A model generated the notes under the pieces. The model worked only from the letters and a program-made list of their open reading frames with translations, was not told the origin of the DNA and did no database searches. This document shows positions 44,931-57,041 of a stretch of DNA of 64,000 bases, one piece after another. The DNA comes from Rattus norvegicus. Lineage: Eukaryota > Chordata > Mammalia > Rodentia > Muridae. The translations under genes were made by a program, and so were the position numbers. Location of the stretch: contig NC_086022.1 of assembly GCF_036323735.1 (NCBI RefSeq), positions 65,917,202-65,981,201 on the forward strand. Reading direction: 5' to 3'. Positions within the stretch are counted from its first letter, which is position 1. The number at the start of each line of letters is the position of its first letter.

Positions 44931-47900
44931 TTCACATGATTTTAAATGGTCTATTGCTCACCTTTCTCCAGGGAGCAATGAATGAAGTTCTTCACATTTC
45001 AGATAGAGTACCAGCAACCGAAGAAGCCACTCCAGCCTAGTCTGTCTTAGTGAGAAAGTAAGGGCTGGAGATACAGGAACATAGCTAAGGTGTTACTCAG
45101 GGGAGCATGGGTGAATAGACAGTGGTAAGTCTCATCCCTACATGGGTAACAGTCATGAAAGGCACATTACTGGCCCTCTGCCCAGCTTGCAGGGGTTTCT
45201 GATGAGGTTTCTTCCCCTAGCACCTGTTTTCCATTTATATACATTGGGGAGGAGCCTTATGAATCTAATATCATGAAATTCCAGAGACTTAGGAATCTGT
45301 ATTCTCCCTTCAAGAGGAAATTTCAGGCTTTAGTCTGGTTTTTCTTTCAGTTGCATACAAAGAAATGCATTTGACTATGACATTTTTATGCACTCATTGA
45401 TCTTATTCCTTCCCTCCTCCTCCCCCTCCTCCTCCTCCCCTGCCCCTCTTCCTCCTTTTTTCCCTCTATTCCTTTGTCCCTCCCTTCTCTCCTTGCTGGT
45501 CACATTTCCCCAGTAGATCTCTTCCACTTGATGTCAGTTTGGATGAAGTAGGTCCATCCTTACACGTGTGACTTAGTAGCCAAAGGGCAGGCATGGGCAG
45601 GAAAATCCTCTTACAATGCTTGCAAAGGTGTCATTTCTGGGAGTTAAGTTGGAAGGAGGGTAGAATGAGTGAAACAAAGGTTGCTCCATATCAGTTTCAG
45701 GAAAGGGCTCTGTATGGTGAATGAAGAGTCTGAGTCAATTCCACTGACTGGGACAGTCCTACCACTCACCAAGTTGAGCTTACATTGGTCCCTTGGCCAT
45801 GATGGAGAACAGTCTACAGGAAGCAGGAACTCCATGGGGTCTTGCTAGGATGACTGCTTAATGATGTTCAGTGCAGCAGATAACCTCAGATATGCAATTT
45901 CATAAGGCATTACAGTCATGGTATTGCTCATTCCCTGCAAATAATTATCTCTAACATATTTAGCATCTGAATATCATTAATCACTCTCAGCCTTTTTGGC
46001 CATGATATTGAAGTGAATGAAGTATTAAGTTTAATGTGCACTTTAAAAAATAAATCAGTTACAATTAGAAGTTAAATTTCTCTTTTCTGCTTCTACATCG
46101 ATGCATAAAGACAAATCTCTATATAATGTAAAATGTACTTTTTGGAACAGTAAACATTGTGCATGTATCTTTTATTGAAATTCAGACATTACGTGAGAAA
46201 GTTGTATTGGCAGGTCACATCGACATCTCTATAGTAACAGGACCAATCAGTGACTCTCAGAGGGAAGACTTCTTGAGGCCTGGGGCACAGTGATTAAGGT
46301 TTCCTGCAGTGTTTATTAAGAGCTTCACAGATGAATCTTAAAAGCAATACTTTCTGTTTATTAAAATTTATTTCTTTCAAGATCATAGAGAATCCTCTGG
46401 GTCCTAAGCAAAGAAAGACGCATTGTCTCTTAATTAAAGAGACCAAATTTTAAATGGTATCTGGACAATCCAGAAATCTATGTGTAAAACACTGGAAGCT
46501 GAGGTTCTTCTTAATGAATGTTCTTAGTGAAAAAAAAGTCAATGAACATGGGCCTTAAAAATAGAAAAGATATAAATTGTGTGTGCATTCTGCCATGTTA
46601 TAACAAGTACCATCAAAGGAGTCCTATTAACTGTCCAATGTTCAGTTTCATTATTTAGAAAGGAATGAATGGCTTGTGTGACTTCTCCATATTGTTTCTA
46701 GGGAGGTCTACTGAGCAATGGTATCACAGTGCAGTGAATCTGAGTAGCTATGGAATCAAACCAAAAACTAGAAATTGAAATTGCAAAACAAATTATTCAT
46801 GGAGCTTATTCTTGGTATACTACCATTCCTTCTTCAAAGGAATTGCAGAATCTCAAGAAAATTACTCTGCATTGTCTTCAAGTAAAAATATGTAAAATTA
46901 TTCCATGTCCACAATTAACTTGTAAGAGAGCTGTCTGCCCTCTTATTCATTTACCTGTTCAAAAAATGTTAATTGAACACCTTCAAGGCATCATTTTAGA
47001 CTGAAGACACTTAATAACATAAAAGACTGGATCAATTATATTGTCCCTATCCTCTGAGCTTTAACTTCACCTAAATCTCAGCTTATGTACTATCATGCAC
47101 TACCAGGAGTACATATTATGCAGTCAAGATTTGTGTACAGGTAAGTTTCACTAAGCACCAGTGAGTCAGAGAAAGGATAAAGTAGGTTTGGTAGGGGGAA
47201 AGGTTAAATTGAGGCTTAACAGCTACAAGATTCTCAGCAAACTCTAGATGTAACTCTGGAGCTGGTCAACATTTTCATTGCCCAGGTGAAATTAGGTAAG
47301 TATTTTCCTTCACTGGAGTAGTTTCCAGTGGAGTGGCATTTACAGCTATGAGCTAAGGGCAGACAACATTGCAGCAGCTCAGAGGATGAATGCCTAGATC
47401 TCAAAGTTTATATGAGTGATGTCCTGAGTCATCTAGGATAACAAATGTATATCCACTATGCCTTTTTCAGATGCAATTGAATAAAACCAAACACAACAAG
47501 GCATTATGAAACTTTTGTGAAGATTCCAGAAATAAATGAAGATGGGAAGTATACAGAAGGGAGAGAAAAAGATGTACAAAAGCTTTCAGGCAAGAATGCT
47601 TAAGTGACATGAACAGAGCGAAAATTGATAAGAAGTGGGGTTAGAGATCAGATGGTTCATGTCAGTAATCCTTCAGAACCATACTTCTGTGAACTCTGGA
47701 AAAACTCATATTCTATCAGGGGTAAGAGATAGATCAATAAGTAGTAAAATAAGGATTATTTATTTTAATAGTCATTAGCATTAAAAGCAGCACTTCTAAA
47801 AAACACTGTGATAGAAATTCAATGAAGTAAGCAGATAACTTTAGAATGCAGGATCAGGAAAGTCTTCTAAAATCATGCAAATGGGCAGAATCATCATTGG

Positions 47901-47954
47901 TAGAGAGATTTCCTAGTGTGCACAAACCACTGAGACTCATCTCAGAGTCTCATA
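44931..47954. other. Unassigned sequence with a pyrimidine-rich patch
   Basis: No exon or transposon recognised. The 45410-45500 part is a CCTCCT-rich pyrimidine patch. GT/AG-like sites occur (for example CAG|GTAAGT near 47139), but no convincing exon was found. Confidence 0.4.
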
Positions 47955-48078
47955 ATCCTGGGTAAACTGACACAATCTTGTCACCTCAGTGCTCAGAAGA
48001 CGGAGGTGGTACTCATCTTTGTAGGAAATGTGAGGCCAGTCTGGGCTGCCCAAGTCTCCCAATTTCAAAACAGGAAAG
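47955..48078 (+). mobile_element. Diverged B1 SINE
   Basis: 'cacaatcttgtcacctcagtgctcagaagacggaggtgg' followed by 'gtgaggccagtctgggctgcc...caatttcaaaaca' follows the B1 order. It is heavily diverged. Confidence 0.6.
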
Positions 48079-48209
48079 GAAAAGGTATAACCTTGATAGC
48101 AAAATTGATATCAGAATACGTATAGAAATTACTAAACAATGCATAAAGTACATTCTCCTTATGTGTATAACAGCATGTGATTTGGGGTAACATTTGATCA
48201 GATATTTTT

Positions 48210-48310
48210 GGTTCTTTTTTTTTTTTTTTTTTTTTTTGGAACTGGGGACCGAACCCAGGGCCTTGCACTTCCTAGGTAAGCGCTCTACCACTGAGCTAAA
48301 TCCCCAGCCC
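48210..48310 (-). mobile_element. ID element, antisense, with 15-bp target duplication
   Basis: GGTTC and a T run (48210-48237) are followed by the complement of an ID body (GGAACTGGGGACCGAACCCAGGG to CTAAATCCCCAGCCC, 48238-48310). The flanks are identical: TGATCAGATATTTTT at 48195-48209 and 48311-48325. It is recent. Confidence 0.95.
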
Positions 48311-48325
48311 TGATCAGATATTTTT

Positions 48326-49026
48326 AACTATAATTGTGCTTCTCTTGTTATCTGAGTAGAAGATACTACCAATCAGACTCTTGTAGAGAGCTGACCCACC
48401 AAATCTGTGCATTCATTTTATAGGGATTAAATCAGAGTCTTAATCCATCCCAGCTCATTATATTACTTGGGCAATGCAAGGCGAATGAATGTCCACAGAA
48501 CAAGATAGATGAAATGGGTCTAATTGAGCCACCATTTGTCAATTTTTCATTAGTTTACTTAATTAGAACTTGGTGAATGAGACTCAGGCAATCTTCTATG
48601 TGAGTCAATTAACTCCACACAGTTCTACAGACACTGAGGAACTGTGTAATCTCAACTAGGCTTTCAGTGCACCTCAAAATATTCTTTTAAATGAGAATAA
48701 ATGTGCAAACCACAGTGTTGTACAGCAAGTATACTAAGATAATCAATATACAGTTCATATTTTCAAGAATATTACAAGAGAATTAGAGGAGAAAATTTAG
48801 AGCACCAGGCTCATTCTGGTAAGCTTTGTGGAAATCCATTAGTTGTTCATCAATTTTTAAACATTGCCTTTGAACACAAGGAGGATAAGGCATGTGAATT
48901 TAAGGCAATCCATTAATAAGAATTGTTTTAGGTGTTTAAAGTATGTTGATGATCAGCCTTAATGGTGGGTGCAAAATATCATATTAAATAGTATGTTTGT
49001 GTATTATTTTGCACAAATACCAATTA
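48326..49026. other. Unassigned AT-rich sequence
   Basis: Nothing recognised. Confidence 0.4.
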
Positions 49027-49031
49027 TCATG

Positions 49032-49352
49032 TGTGATGGTTTAAATATGCTTGACCCAGAGAGTGGCATTATTACGAGGTGTGGCCTTGTTGGAAGAAGT
49101 GTGTCACTGTGGAGTGGGCTTTGAGAGAGCCTCTTCTTAGCTGCCTGAGGATGTCTATTCATCTTCAGAATAAGGTGCAGTACTCTCAGCTCCTCTAGTA
49201 CCTGGATTCTGTCATTTTTTCCACACACATGCCCCCCGCCCCATGATGATAATGGACTGAATCTCACAAACAGTAAGCAAACCCAAATAAAAGGTTGCCA
49301 TTTGCCTTGGTCATGGTGTCTCTTTACAGCAATGGAAGCTCTAACGATGACA
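49032..49352 (+). mobile_element. ORR1-type MaLR solo LTR with 5-bp target duplication
   Basis: The element begins TGTGATGGTTTAAATATGCT and ends CTAACGATGACA. It is flanked by TCATG at 49027-49031 and 49353-49357, as expected of an endogenous-retrovirus-like integration. The middle (GGAGGTGTGGCC-like 'gaggtgtggccttgttgg', 'gatgataatggactgaat', 'gccttggtcatggtgtctctttacagcaatgg') fits rodent ORR1/MaLR LTRs. It contains 'aataaaagg' at 49288. No internal region or second LTR is present, so it is a solo LTR left by recombination. It encodes no viral gene. Confidence 0.85.
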
Positions 49353-49379
49353 TCATGGTTTAAAGTGTACCCCCATAGA

Positions 49380-49855
49380 ACCTAGTTCATATATTGAAGA
49401 TTTAACACCTAGAACCTCAGAATGTTGAGTTTTTGAAGGTCATGTATTTGCCAACTTCAAAAGAAAAATTTAAGATGAAAACTCTTCAATTATGACTGAC
49501 AAAAGGTATGAAAAGAAGAGATTTGAGGAAAGTATCTACTATAGAAGGAACGGCATGAAAGCATCAAAACGACCACCTCCCTACCCCCTGGAGAGACGCC
49601 AATGAGTCATTTTCTCATATCTTGAAAGGAACTAAATCTGCCAGCCTTTATTTTTCCCAGAGCTGAGGACTGAACCCATGGCCTTGGGCTTGCTAAGCAA
49701 ATGCTCTACCACTGAGCTAAATCCCCAACCTTACTGTCAACCTTTTGCTCTTGGTATTTTATAGTTCTACAGATCTTGAAGCTGTGTTTTCCTGGTCTTC
49801 AGGACACTCAGTTTGTGGGACCATGTCACAGAAGCCATAGCAATGTAATACACTT
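49380..49855 (+). mobile_element. Possible ancient LTR-like repeat, split by an ID-like SINE
   Basis: The left part ('accccatagaacctagttcatatattgaagatttaacacctagaacctcagaatg') and the right part ('ggtcttcaggacactcagtttgtgggaccatgtcacagaagccatagcaatgtaatac') resemble the two ends of an ancient mammalian LTR-type element. An ID-like SINE (49651-49731) lies between them. The family is not certain. Confidence 0.35.
49651..49731 (-). mobile_element. Older ID-like SINE, antisense
   Basis: 'cccagagctgaggactgaacccatggccttgggcttgctaagcaaatgctctaccactgagctaaatccccaacc' is the complement of an ID body. The T run is decayed and no duplication is visible, so it is older than the copies at 18831 and 48210. 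Confidence 0.85.
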
Positions 49856-50580
49856 AGTCTAAATGTACTTTTAGTGTCTTCCGGCACAAATGATTACTAG
49901 CTAACGCCATGGTTGGTTTACGTTTATGCTGTTATTGAGATCACCTGGAAATGAGAGGTTCAAAAACGTTCATCTCAAGGAAAACTGGAGTTGAGAACCT
50001 TAACAAATCACTATTAAATGTGTACATTTTAAGGGAACTTTACATTAACCAACCTCAGAATTATTTGGACAATTGAGGCATAGAAAAAAAGCTTAAAAGG
50101 ACTGCAAGCTAAGAAAGGCTATGCTTATGACTTGAGGTGACTTTCTGGAGTTTTCCTTTTTTTTGGTCATTCTTTTTCAACACCCTAGTTGCCAAGACTC
50201 TTGTCAACCATCCACCTAGCTATGTGTATGCTTACTTTTAACAATTCTTTAGTTCTTATTAGGTGCAGCTGCCTATGGTTAGAAATTGCATAACAAAGTC
50301 TAGAAGGTTCTATGAAAAATAAAACAAAATACTCTTCATAATTACCTGATGAATTACTATGAAACATGGTATATGGTCTTTTTATGAATAGCTTTGAAGC
50401 ATGGAAGATAACTCTTTGCTGATCTGTTTTTCTTCCTGAGAATATATCAACTGTCAGGATGGTGCTGAAAGGTTGGCTTTTGACTAAGTAGGTTACTATG
50501 GCTTTGCCTGAGCCTTAGAACATAAGGTTATATCAGTGCACATTTTGAGATTTCCCTGTGTAATGGAATGAATATTTAAA
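49856..50580. other. Unassigned AT-rich sequence
   Basis: Nothing recognised. Confidence 0.4.
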
Positions 50581-50765
50581 TTTTTTTTATAATTTTCTAT
50601 GTGTGAATATTTTGTTTGCATGTATATGTGTGTATGCATGCAGTGCCCTGGAGACCAGAAGAGGACATTAGTTCCCTTGGGACTGAAGTTACAGATTATT
50701 GTAAGCCATCAGAGGGCTGTGAGAGATCCCATCCTAGTCCTATGCAAGAGAATTCTGTATTTGAA
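50581..50765 (-). mobile_element. B3 SINE, antisense, diverged
   Basis: A T-rich tail at 50581-50600 is followed by 'gcatgcagtgccctggagaccagaagaggacattagttcccttgggactgaagttacaga', the complement of the B3 body. The tRNA-like head is decayed. Confidence 0.7.
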
Positions 50766-51149
50766 GTCAGTCTCAATGGAATAAAGATTGAACTGATAAA
50801 CACTCAATATTGGGACAACTTAATGATAAAAGAAAAATATCCAGATTGGAAGGACAACAATCTGAAATGCTAGTCAACAGAGTGAAGTCTCTTTTAGTGA
50901 TCTATATCCTGGTGCACACACTCTTTGAAACTGTGGTAGGGGCAAAACCAGAATCTCTGACGTGTGTCTTGATCTTAATCAGACTGGAGTCCCAGCTTGC
51001 ACCTGCTGTGCCCTCCCTGTTTGCCCTGTTGATCTTCCTTCCACTCAGGCTTCCCGTTCATTGCTCCTCTTTCTCTGTGCTTTCTCCCTAGGCAGCCTCA
51101 GCCTTGCCCACGGCTTCAATTACCACCTAGGAGCAAATGACTCACAAGG

Positions 51150-52045
51150 TTATATATCTAGCTTAGACCTTTATTTTGAGTTCCAGATCTGTATTTTCAA
51201 CTGTCTCCTTGTCAGCCCTTCTTGTTTGTCTCAAAGTTCCCTCAGACTCAATGCTTTCAACATTATACCTCCTCCTGAGAGCTTTGTTCTCTTCCAGTGT
51301 TTCTGGTTTTCGCGAGGGGCAACACCACTGTAGGATCATCCTTAGAATCTCTTCTGCCAATCATATCTGTTCTTCATCAGATCTATAAATACTCTCCATC
51401 ACGTCTTTTGACATTGCCATCTATTTTTCACCCATACCCATAGTCAAAACCATCTCTATTTATTATTTGACTTTGACTTTTGCTGTGTTCATGTGTCCCC
51501 TTGTTCTTTTGACCTCTTCCCAATCATCCCCTCTGTGGCAGGAATGCAGGTTTTGAAAGAGGCTTCATCACAGTCTTTCATGAACATCACTTGAATCATC
51601 TGTGAATCCCTACTGCTTTCATTGGCTCTGCTCAACCATGCCTGCCAGACACGCCCTTTCATGAAGATATAGTCTGCCTACTCTGCTTGGATTATGTTTT
51701 CTACTAGCTGTGTTCTCTCTTACCACAGACCATTTGACTGGCCATTCACCTATCTTTTTGTCTTCACCTGATTAATCTCTACTCATCTGCCTAACATCAG
51801 CTCAAACTCCATTCCTTCAGGAAACCTAGCCTTGAGTTTTCAGTCAGATTCAAATACCCTAATTTTGAAATTTTGGTGCAAGCTGACCTTGATTCCATTC
51901 TACTACCATCATTACAATTTTCCAATTAAATTGTCTGGTTATTTACTTTACATTGTAATTTATTTTGCTCAATATTCTACTTTTATTTTTCTATGATAGG
52001 AAATATTATGATTACTCAATAAATGCTTGTTGAAACGTAAGCCGA
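51150..52045 (+). mobile_element. Ancient LINE L2 3' end
   Basis: The terminal part (51780-52045) follows L2: 'ctcaaactccattccttcaggaaacctagcc', 'attgtctggttatttac', and the end 'gattactcaataaatgcttgttgaa' with the characteristic L2 'caataaatg.ttgttgaa'. The upstream part is pyrimidine-rich and compatible with L2 ORF2 3' sequence, but too diverged to be sure. No open frame remains. Confidence 0.6.
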
Positions 52046-52084
52046 CATGGTATCCTATCATCTTGATATAAAATTATGAGTACG

Positions 52085-52430
52085 CGGTGTGGCCGAAGTG
52101 GCTCAATGGGGAATGAATTTGCTGTGCTTGCTTGAGTCCACAGAATCCAAAATAACACACATGTTGTATCCCAGTGCTTCTATGGAGAGATTGGAGGCAG
52201 CCACAGGGCAATTCTCAAATGCTCACAAGCCAGCTGGATGCTTGTTTGCAGTTGTTTGTTGTATAAAGCAAACACCAGAGAGAGGTTGTCTCAAACAAGA
52301 TGGGATAAAAGGACCAACCACCAAGCATGCCTCTTTATATCCATAGATACTATATGAAAAGCACGTATCCACATTCACATACAAATATGAGCATGCACAC
52401 AGGTGCATCAATATCATATACATAAACACA
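52085..52430 (+). mobile_element. B4-type SINE
   Basis: A head 'ggccgaagtggctcaatggggaatgaatttgctgtgcttgcttgagtcc', a B1-like centre 'gttgtatcccagtgcttctatgg...ggaggcag', then 'agagaggttgtctcaaacaagatggg', and a 'cacattcacatacaaatatgagcatgcacacagg' end. The order matches B4. It is diverged. Confidence 0.65.
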
Positions 52431-54893
52431 CAGAGATAATAACTTTGATTACAGTAGAAATATGGTGACAAATGACTACATCTAAAAAAATCATTCTAGA
52501 GTAAGAAATAATTGAGGATCTGATCTGTATGTCAAGAAAGAGCTCTAGATGCTGGGTTATAACATGTATCATATTGTAAGCCACTATCGTATGAAGAAAT
52601 GGGAGATGTTAGATGAGAAATGGGGATATATGCTGCTGGCTTTGTCCTGAGCTATGTCTTCATCCAACTTGGGTCACGGTTGCTTGGCACTATCTCGGGC
52701 CATGCCTGTTGCCAGCCAAGAGCCTTTAACATATGAATTTTTTAACATAAATATTCTCCCACCATAACTTGCCCTTGCTCATTCACTATATCATCTAGTT
52801 TTTGCATCCACTTCAGATTCTGGTACCAAGCTTTCCTGATCATCTTTTTTAAATCAGAAGAGGATAATCTGTAAGAACTATCTTGGCATAAATATCAAAG
52901 TTTATCCCATGTTCTCACTACATATCCACAGTGGTTAGTAGAAATCACCCAGTGATCGACAGTTGGACTGCTGGCATTCCCAACACTATTGTGAAATCAG
53001 AGGAAAGAAAAGCCTCAAATGTTCTCAAACTGGTAATAATAGTGTCCCGTCAGTACTACTCATGGCTCAGAAAGAGATCCGATCACACAATCCTACCCCT
53101 TTGCTCCAATGAGTGAACTATGAATATTTCACAAGCAACATTACAATCAGTTTTGGTAATTTCTTCATCTACTTGTGAATATTATGTTTGTTGTTATCAT
53201 TTGGTTAGTTTCTATCCTTGTTACTTTTTCAGCTTTACTTTCCTGAAGAGGCCCATGGAAACACACTCTATCCTGGTTTACCTGTATTTCTATCATATGG
53301 GCCATACATAGCATGGGGGAGGCACTGGAAAACGAAATGTTTTAAGTGCAAGAATGAATAATTCATGCTGGTGAGTTCAAACTCACCTTCCACTGAGTGA
53401 GCTCAGTTTGTGTTTTAAGTCAGCATTATTGTTGGTGTACAAAGACAGGCCATAAGGAAGGATGGCATTATTCAAGGCAACAAGTTGGCAGACAGAGAAA
53501 CCTGGAAAAGTAGTTCACACTTGAAAAGTTCACAGAAGCTACATGCCATACGCAACTTTAGGTCAAAGATAATTTAGCACCGTGGCTCCCTATGGGGTTT
53601 AACAAAACCCCCATGAGAGAACTCAATAATGATCAAAGAGCTACTTCACAACAAACGCTTTTTAAAAATATTTCTTTGTCGATCTACAATTGGCAAAATC
53701 GCTCCCTCAATCTCTGGGGTCTTAGAAGAGGTGAACACAGAGAGAAAGAAATCCACCCACTGGACCTTTCGACCCCGATTGTCCTCTATCCAAGGTACTG
53801 ACCCAAAACTTGAAATAACGTCTGCACTGTCCCTAGTGCTGAATGTTTACTGACAATGAACCACTTTTCCAAAAGTTCGTTGTCCCTCTTAACTCTCCCG
53901 GAAGGTTTGCTGTTATTACTAGACTTGACGTGAACATTTAAGAACAGTACTTGGCACGGTCATGGCTCCCAGTAAATTAAGGCATCTACCTGCAAACCTT
54001 GTTCCGTGATTTTAATATTACTAAATCATTTCGGGGGAATTTTAAATCATGCAAACTTCTGATCTTAAGTTCATAATTATTAAGTCAGAAATGAGCCTCA
54101 TGGGGCTAAATTCAGGTTTTCACAATGACTGTTTTTCTACGGGCTTCGTGAGAACGTTTTCTCTTTTATATTCCCAGCTAGAAGAGTTATAGGCTGTTTT
54201 GAGCTGACAGCTTTTTCAAACTATCAATGACCAGCCTTTTTCACATCACTTCACTCGAATTCAGATATTAAACTGAATACTTAATTTTAATGACACTGCT
54301 GATTACCTTGAACCCATACAAATAATTTATCTGCTTTAAAGTTAACTGGTTCACAGACTTTATTTGCCCTTTAATTTTTATTTATTTATTTATTTATTTT
54401 GGAGTGCTATGTATGCTAACATAGTCACAGTTTCCAGGGATTAAAATGGAGAAGGCCCATGAGGAGGCACTATTCTGCCTACCAGATTTGCTAAGTAGAA
54501 TCATTTCAGATAATGAAACAATGATGAAACTAGTCACAAGAACATAATAGACAGTTTCTGCCTTTAAAATATGTGTTTATGCTTATCTCAGTGCAGGGAT
54601 GTAACAAAATATCTCAGTCATCTGAAATCTCTTAGAATACAAAGATGGCCACATTGCCTTATTGTAGATAAGGAAAGTGAAACATTGGATGAATTAAATG
54701 GTTTATCTAAGGGCGTGTCCTATGGAAGAATTCAAACTATGATTCAGGTCATTTTCTGTTTATCATAACTAAAGCCCTTTATTTTGGAAAATAAATAGAC
54801 CAAATTAATAAATGTTTAACCCCCTTACAGAATAAAGACTAAACACAAATTTGACTCTCTGAAAAAAAGTTGACACTATAGAATGTGTGCACG
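52431..54893. other. Unassigned, with a candidate conserved stretch
   Basis: No exon recognised. The 53580-54330 part is non-repetitive with scattered CpG and long unique runs. It could hold conserved non-coding sequence, but this cannot be judged without alignment. A short (TTTA)n lies at 54376-54400. Confidence 0.35.
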
Positions 54894-55172
54894 GTGGTGT
54901 GTGTGTGTGTGTGTGTGTCTGTGTCTGTGTGTGTGTGTGCATTGCGTGTGTGTGTGTCTCTGTGTGTGTGTCTGTGTGTGTGCATTGTGTGTGTATGTGT
55001 GTGCATTGTGTGTGTGTGTCTGTGTGTCTGTGTCTGTGTGTGTGTGCATTGCGTGTGTGTGTCTGTGTGTGTGTGTCTGTGTGTGTGTGCATTGTGTGTG
55101 TGTGTCTGTGTCTGTGTGTGTATGTGTGTGTGCATTGCATGTATGTGTGTGTGTGTGTGAGTGTGTGTGTGT
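54894..55172. repeat. (TG)n tract with a 43-bp higher-order period
   Basis: About 280 bp of TG repeats carry GTCTGTG and GCATTG interruptions. GCATTG occurs at 54939, 54982, 55003, 55046, 55089 and 55132, with spacings of 43, 21, 43, 43 and 43 bp. The tract therefore arose by duplication of a longer unit. All open frames across it on both strands are artefacts. Confidence 0.95.
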
Positions 55173-56291
55173 TGGTAAAGTGATCATTACTGTAAGCATG
55201 GACTATGTGGAATACTCTGATATGCTGTGTGACATACAGCATACGAGAAGCGGCATTCTAAGATGTGCCTCAGTACATACTCACCCTGTCCATATTATTG
55301 TAGCAAGAGAATACTATGTGTAAAATTTAGCCTTTGTGTGAGAAGCTGAAGTTCACCATTTAAAGCCTACCTCATGTCCCAGATCTGTACACATAACGGG
55401 CCTGTTTGAAGAGTTATTTTAAGTGAGCTGAGATGGTCAGTATTGAGGTAACACTTGAGCATTGGTCATGGGCATTAGATTTAGGAGGTGAACAGTGACT
55501 TGATATCTACCCTAAATAGTCGTCTACTCCATGCTGCTCCAGATTGTGCTGAGATGAATTATCTATGTTAGGAAAGCACTTTTGCCTGAGAGCTAAACAA
55601 ATGCTCTTTATGTTTATATACAATCACATAGAAGGACTTAAAATATGCTGTCTCCCTGGTAGTGCCAAGCTCTGTGAAACAGGCATGGAAGGTGCTATAT
55701 ACATACATCTTTAATAAAGCACTCGGATTAATGTGTATGGTTCATTGTGAATCCCTTTGGAGAGAAACCGGGCACACTCACTGGTTTATGGTAATAGATT
55801 CCGACCCTTATCCTCAGTGACTATCCTGCCAAACATTTCAATTCTCTCCTCTACCCTGTCCCAACACACCCAGACTATTTTGAGTGCATTCTTTTCCTCT
55901 GTGCCATCAGGTTTCTAAAGAAGTTGCAGTGCCATTACACAGGGGAGAAGTTGAGCAAAGGGAAGGGAGCAGGCACATTTTCGCAGTCATTCTGTTCTTG
56001 GTGCCTACTTTCCCTAAGAGCTACCTGCAGTGGGCTTCAGAGATGCATTTGAGCAGATTAAAATTTGGGTTTAGTATGAGAACCATGCTGAGTTTTTAGA
56101 AGCTTAGTACAGGGGCACAAAATAGGAATGACTCATGTTTTTGCTCAGACTATCTATGTACTTTGAGGTTAACATAGATGTTTTTCAGTGGTCTTTTATG
56201 GGTCATGAGCAGCAGCTCCACTGGGACATCTAATGTTCCTTAGTAGGTGCCCTTTCCGTGACTTCTTCCCAAACATACTATCTATTGTCCC
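55173..56291. other. Unassigned sequence
   Basis: No exon or repeat recognised. The 55740-56110 part is slightly GC-richer. Confidence 0.4.
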
Positions 56292-56308
56292 TCTATCTAT
56301 CTATCTAC

Positions 56309-56355
<47 letters not shown>

Positions 56356-56361
56356 CCTACA

Positions 56362-56403
<42 letters not shown>

Positions 56404-56424
56404 CCTATCTACCTATCTATCTAC

Positions 56425-56473
<49 letters not shown>
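56292..56473. repeat. (CTAT)n tetranucleotide microsatellite
   Basis: About 180 bp of CTAT/ATCT units with CTAC interruptions, probably highly polymorphic. The Tyr-Leu-Ser-Ile frames across it are artefacts. Confidence 0.95.
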
Positions 56474-56796
56474 ATCTATATTTATCTTCTCTATCTTTGT
56501 GTGTGTGTGTCTTCTATTCTCTTTCCAGCTGATAAAATGATATAACAATGGTTTAAATTCATTTTTATTTTATTTTTCATCTTTTAATTCAATGCTTTTC
56601 TTTTCATTCATAAGTTACATTTACTTTACATAGCTCCAGCTTATAAACAACTATCAATTATAAAGTCTATAAGGAATAAAGAATAATATAAGAAAATTTT
56701 TTGACTCTCACATTTCAAACAGAGCCACATCTATGTAGTCACGGTAAAACAAAAATGTAGCAGCATGACTTTAAAAGGAAATGTTTGTGAATAATC

Positions 56797-57005
56797 TAGG
56801 GCCAGAGAAGTAGCTCTGCAGCTAAGAGCATGTGCTACCCTTCCAGAAGACCTGGGTTCGATTCCCAGCACCCACAAGATATCTATAACTCCAGTTCCAA
56901 AAGATCTGATGACCTCTTCTGGCTTCAGGGGCCACTGCATGTACATATTACACAGACATACATGGAGGCAAAGCACAAGTACACATAAAGTAGAATAAAT
57001 ATTTG
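56797..57005 (+). mobile_element. B2/B3-family SINE
   Basis: Head: 'ggccagagaagtagctctgcagctaagagcatgtgctacccttccagaagacctgggttcgattcccagc', a tRNA-like pol III promoter with the B-box GGTTCGATTCC. Body: 'acaagatatctataactccagttccaaaagatctgatgacctcttctggcttcagg'. End: 'cacagacatacatgg...cacataaagtagaataaat'. The A/T-rich tail is the target into which the U2 fragment was inserted. Confidence 0.85.
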
Positions 57006-57041
57006 ATCGCTTCTCGGCCTTTTGGCTAAGATCAAGTGTAG
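57006..57041 (+). pseudogene. 3'-truncated U2 snRNA retropseudogene (nt 1-36), 17-bp target duplication
   Basis: The 36 bases match the 5' end of vertebrate U2 snRNA exactly as I know it: ATCGCTTCTCGGCCTTTTGG, then CTAAGATCAAGTGTAG. They include stem-loop I and four of the six bases of the branch-point recognition sequence. Both sides carry GTAGAATAAATATTTGA (56990-57006 and 57038-57054). The U2 match overlaps the left repeat by 1 nt and the right repeat by 4 nt (GTAG). That 4-nt overlap is the kind of microhomology expected if the target end primed reverse transcription inside U2 RNA. There is no poly-A tail. It is not a functional gene because it lacks the Sm site and the 3' domain. The host is the tail of the B2/B3-family SINE. 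Confidence 0.93.

Noticed and set aside
54805..55323. Open frames of 90-146 codons on both strands rich in Cys/Val or His/Thr
   Set aside because: They are translations of the (TG)n tract and appear in several frames at once; there is no non-repeat coding content.
56233..56545. Tyr-Leu-Ser-Ile repeat frames
   Set aside because: Direct translation of the (CTAT)n microsatellite.
57006..57041. Functional U2 snRNA gene
   Set aside because: Only the first 36 nt are present; the Sm site, the 3' stem-loops and the snRNA promoter elements are absent.
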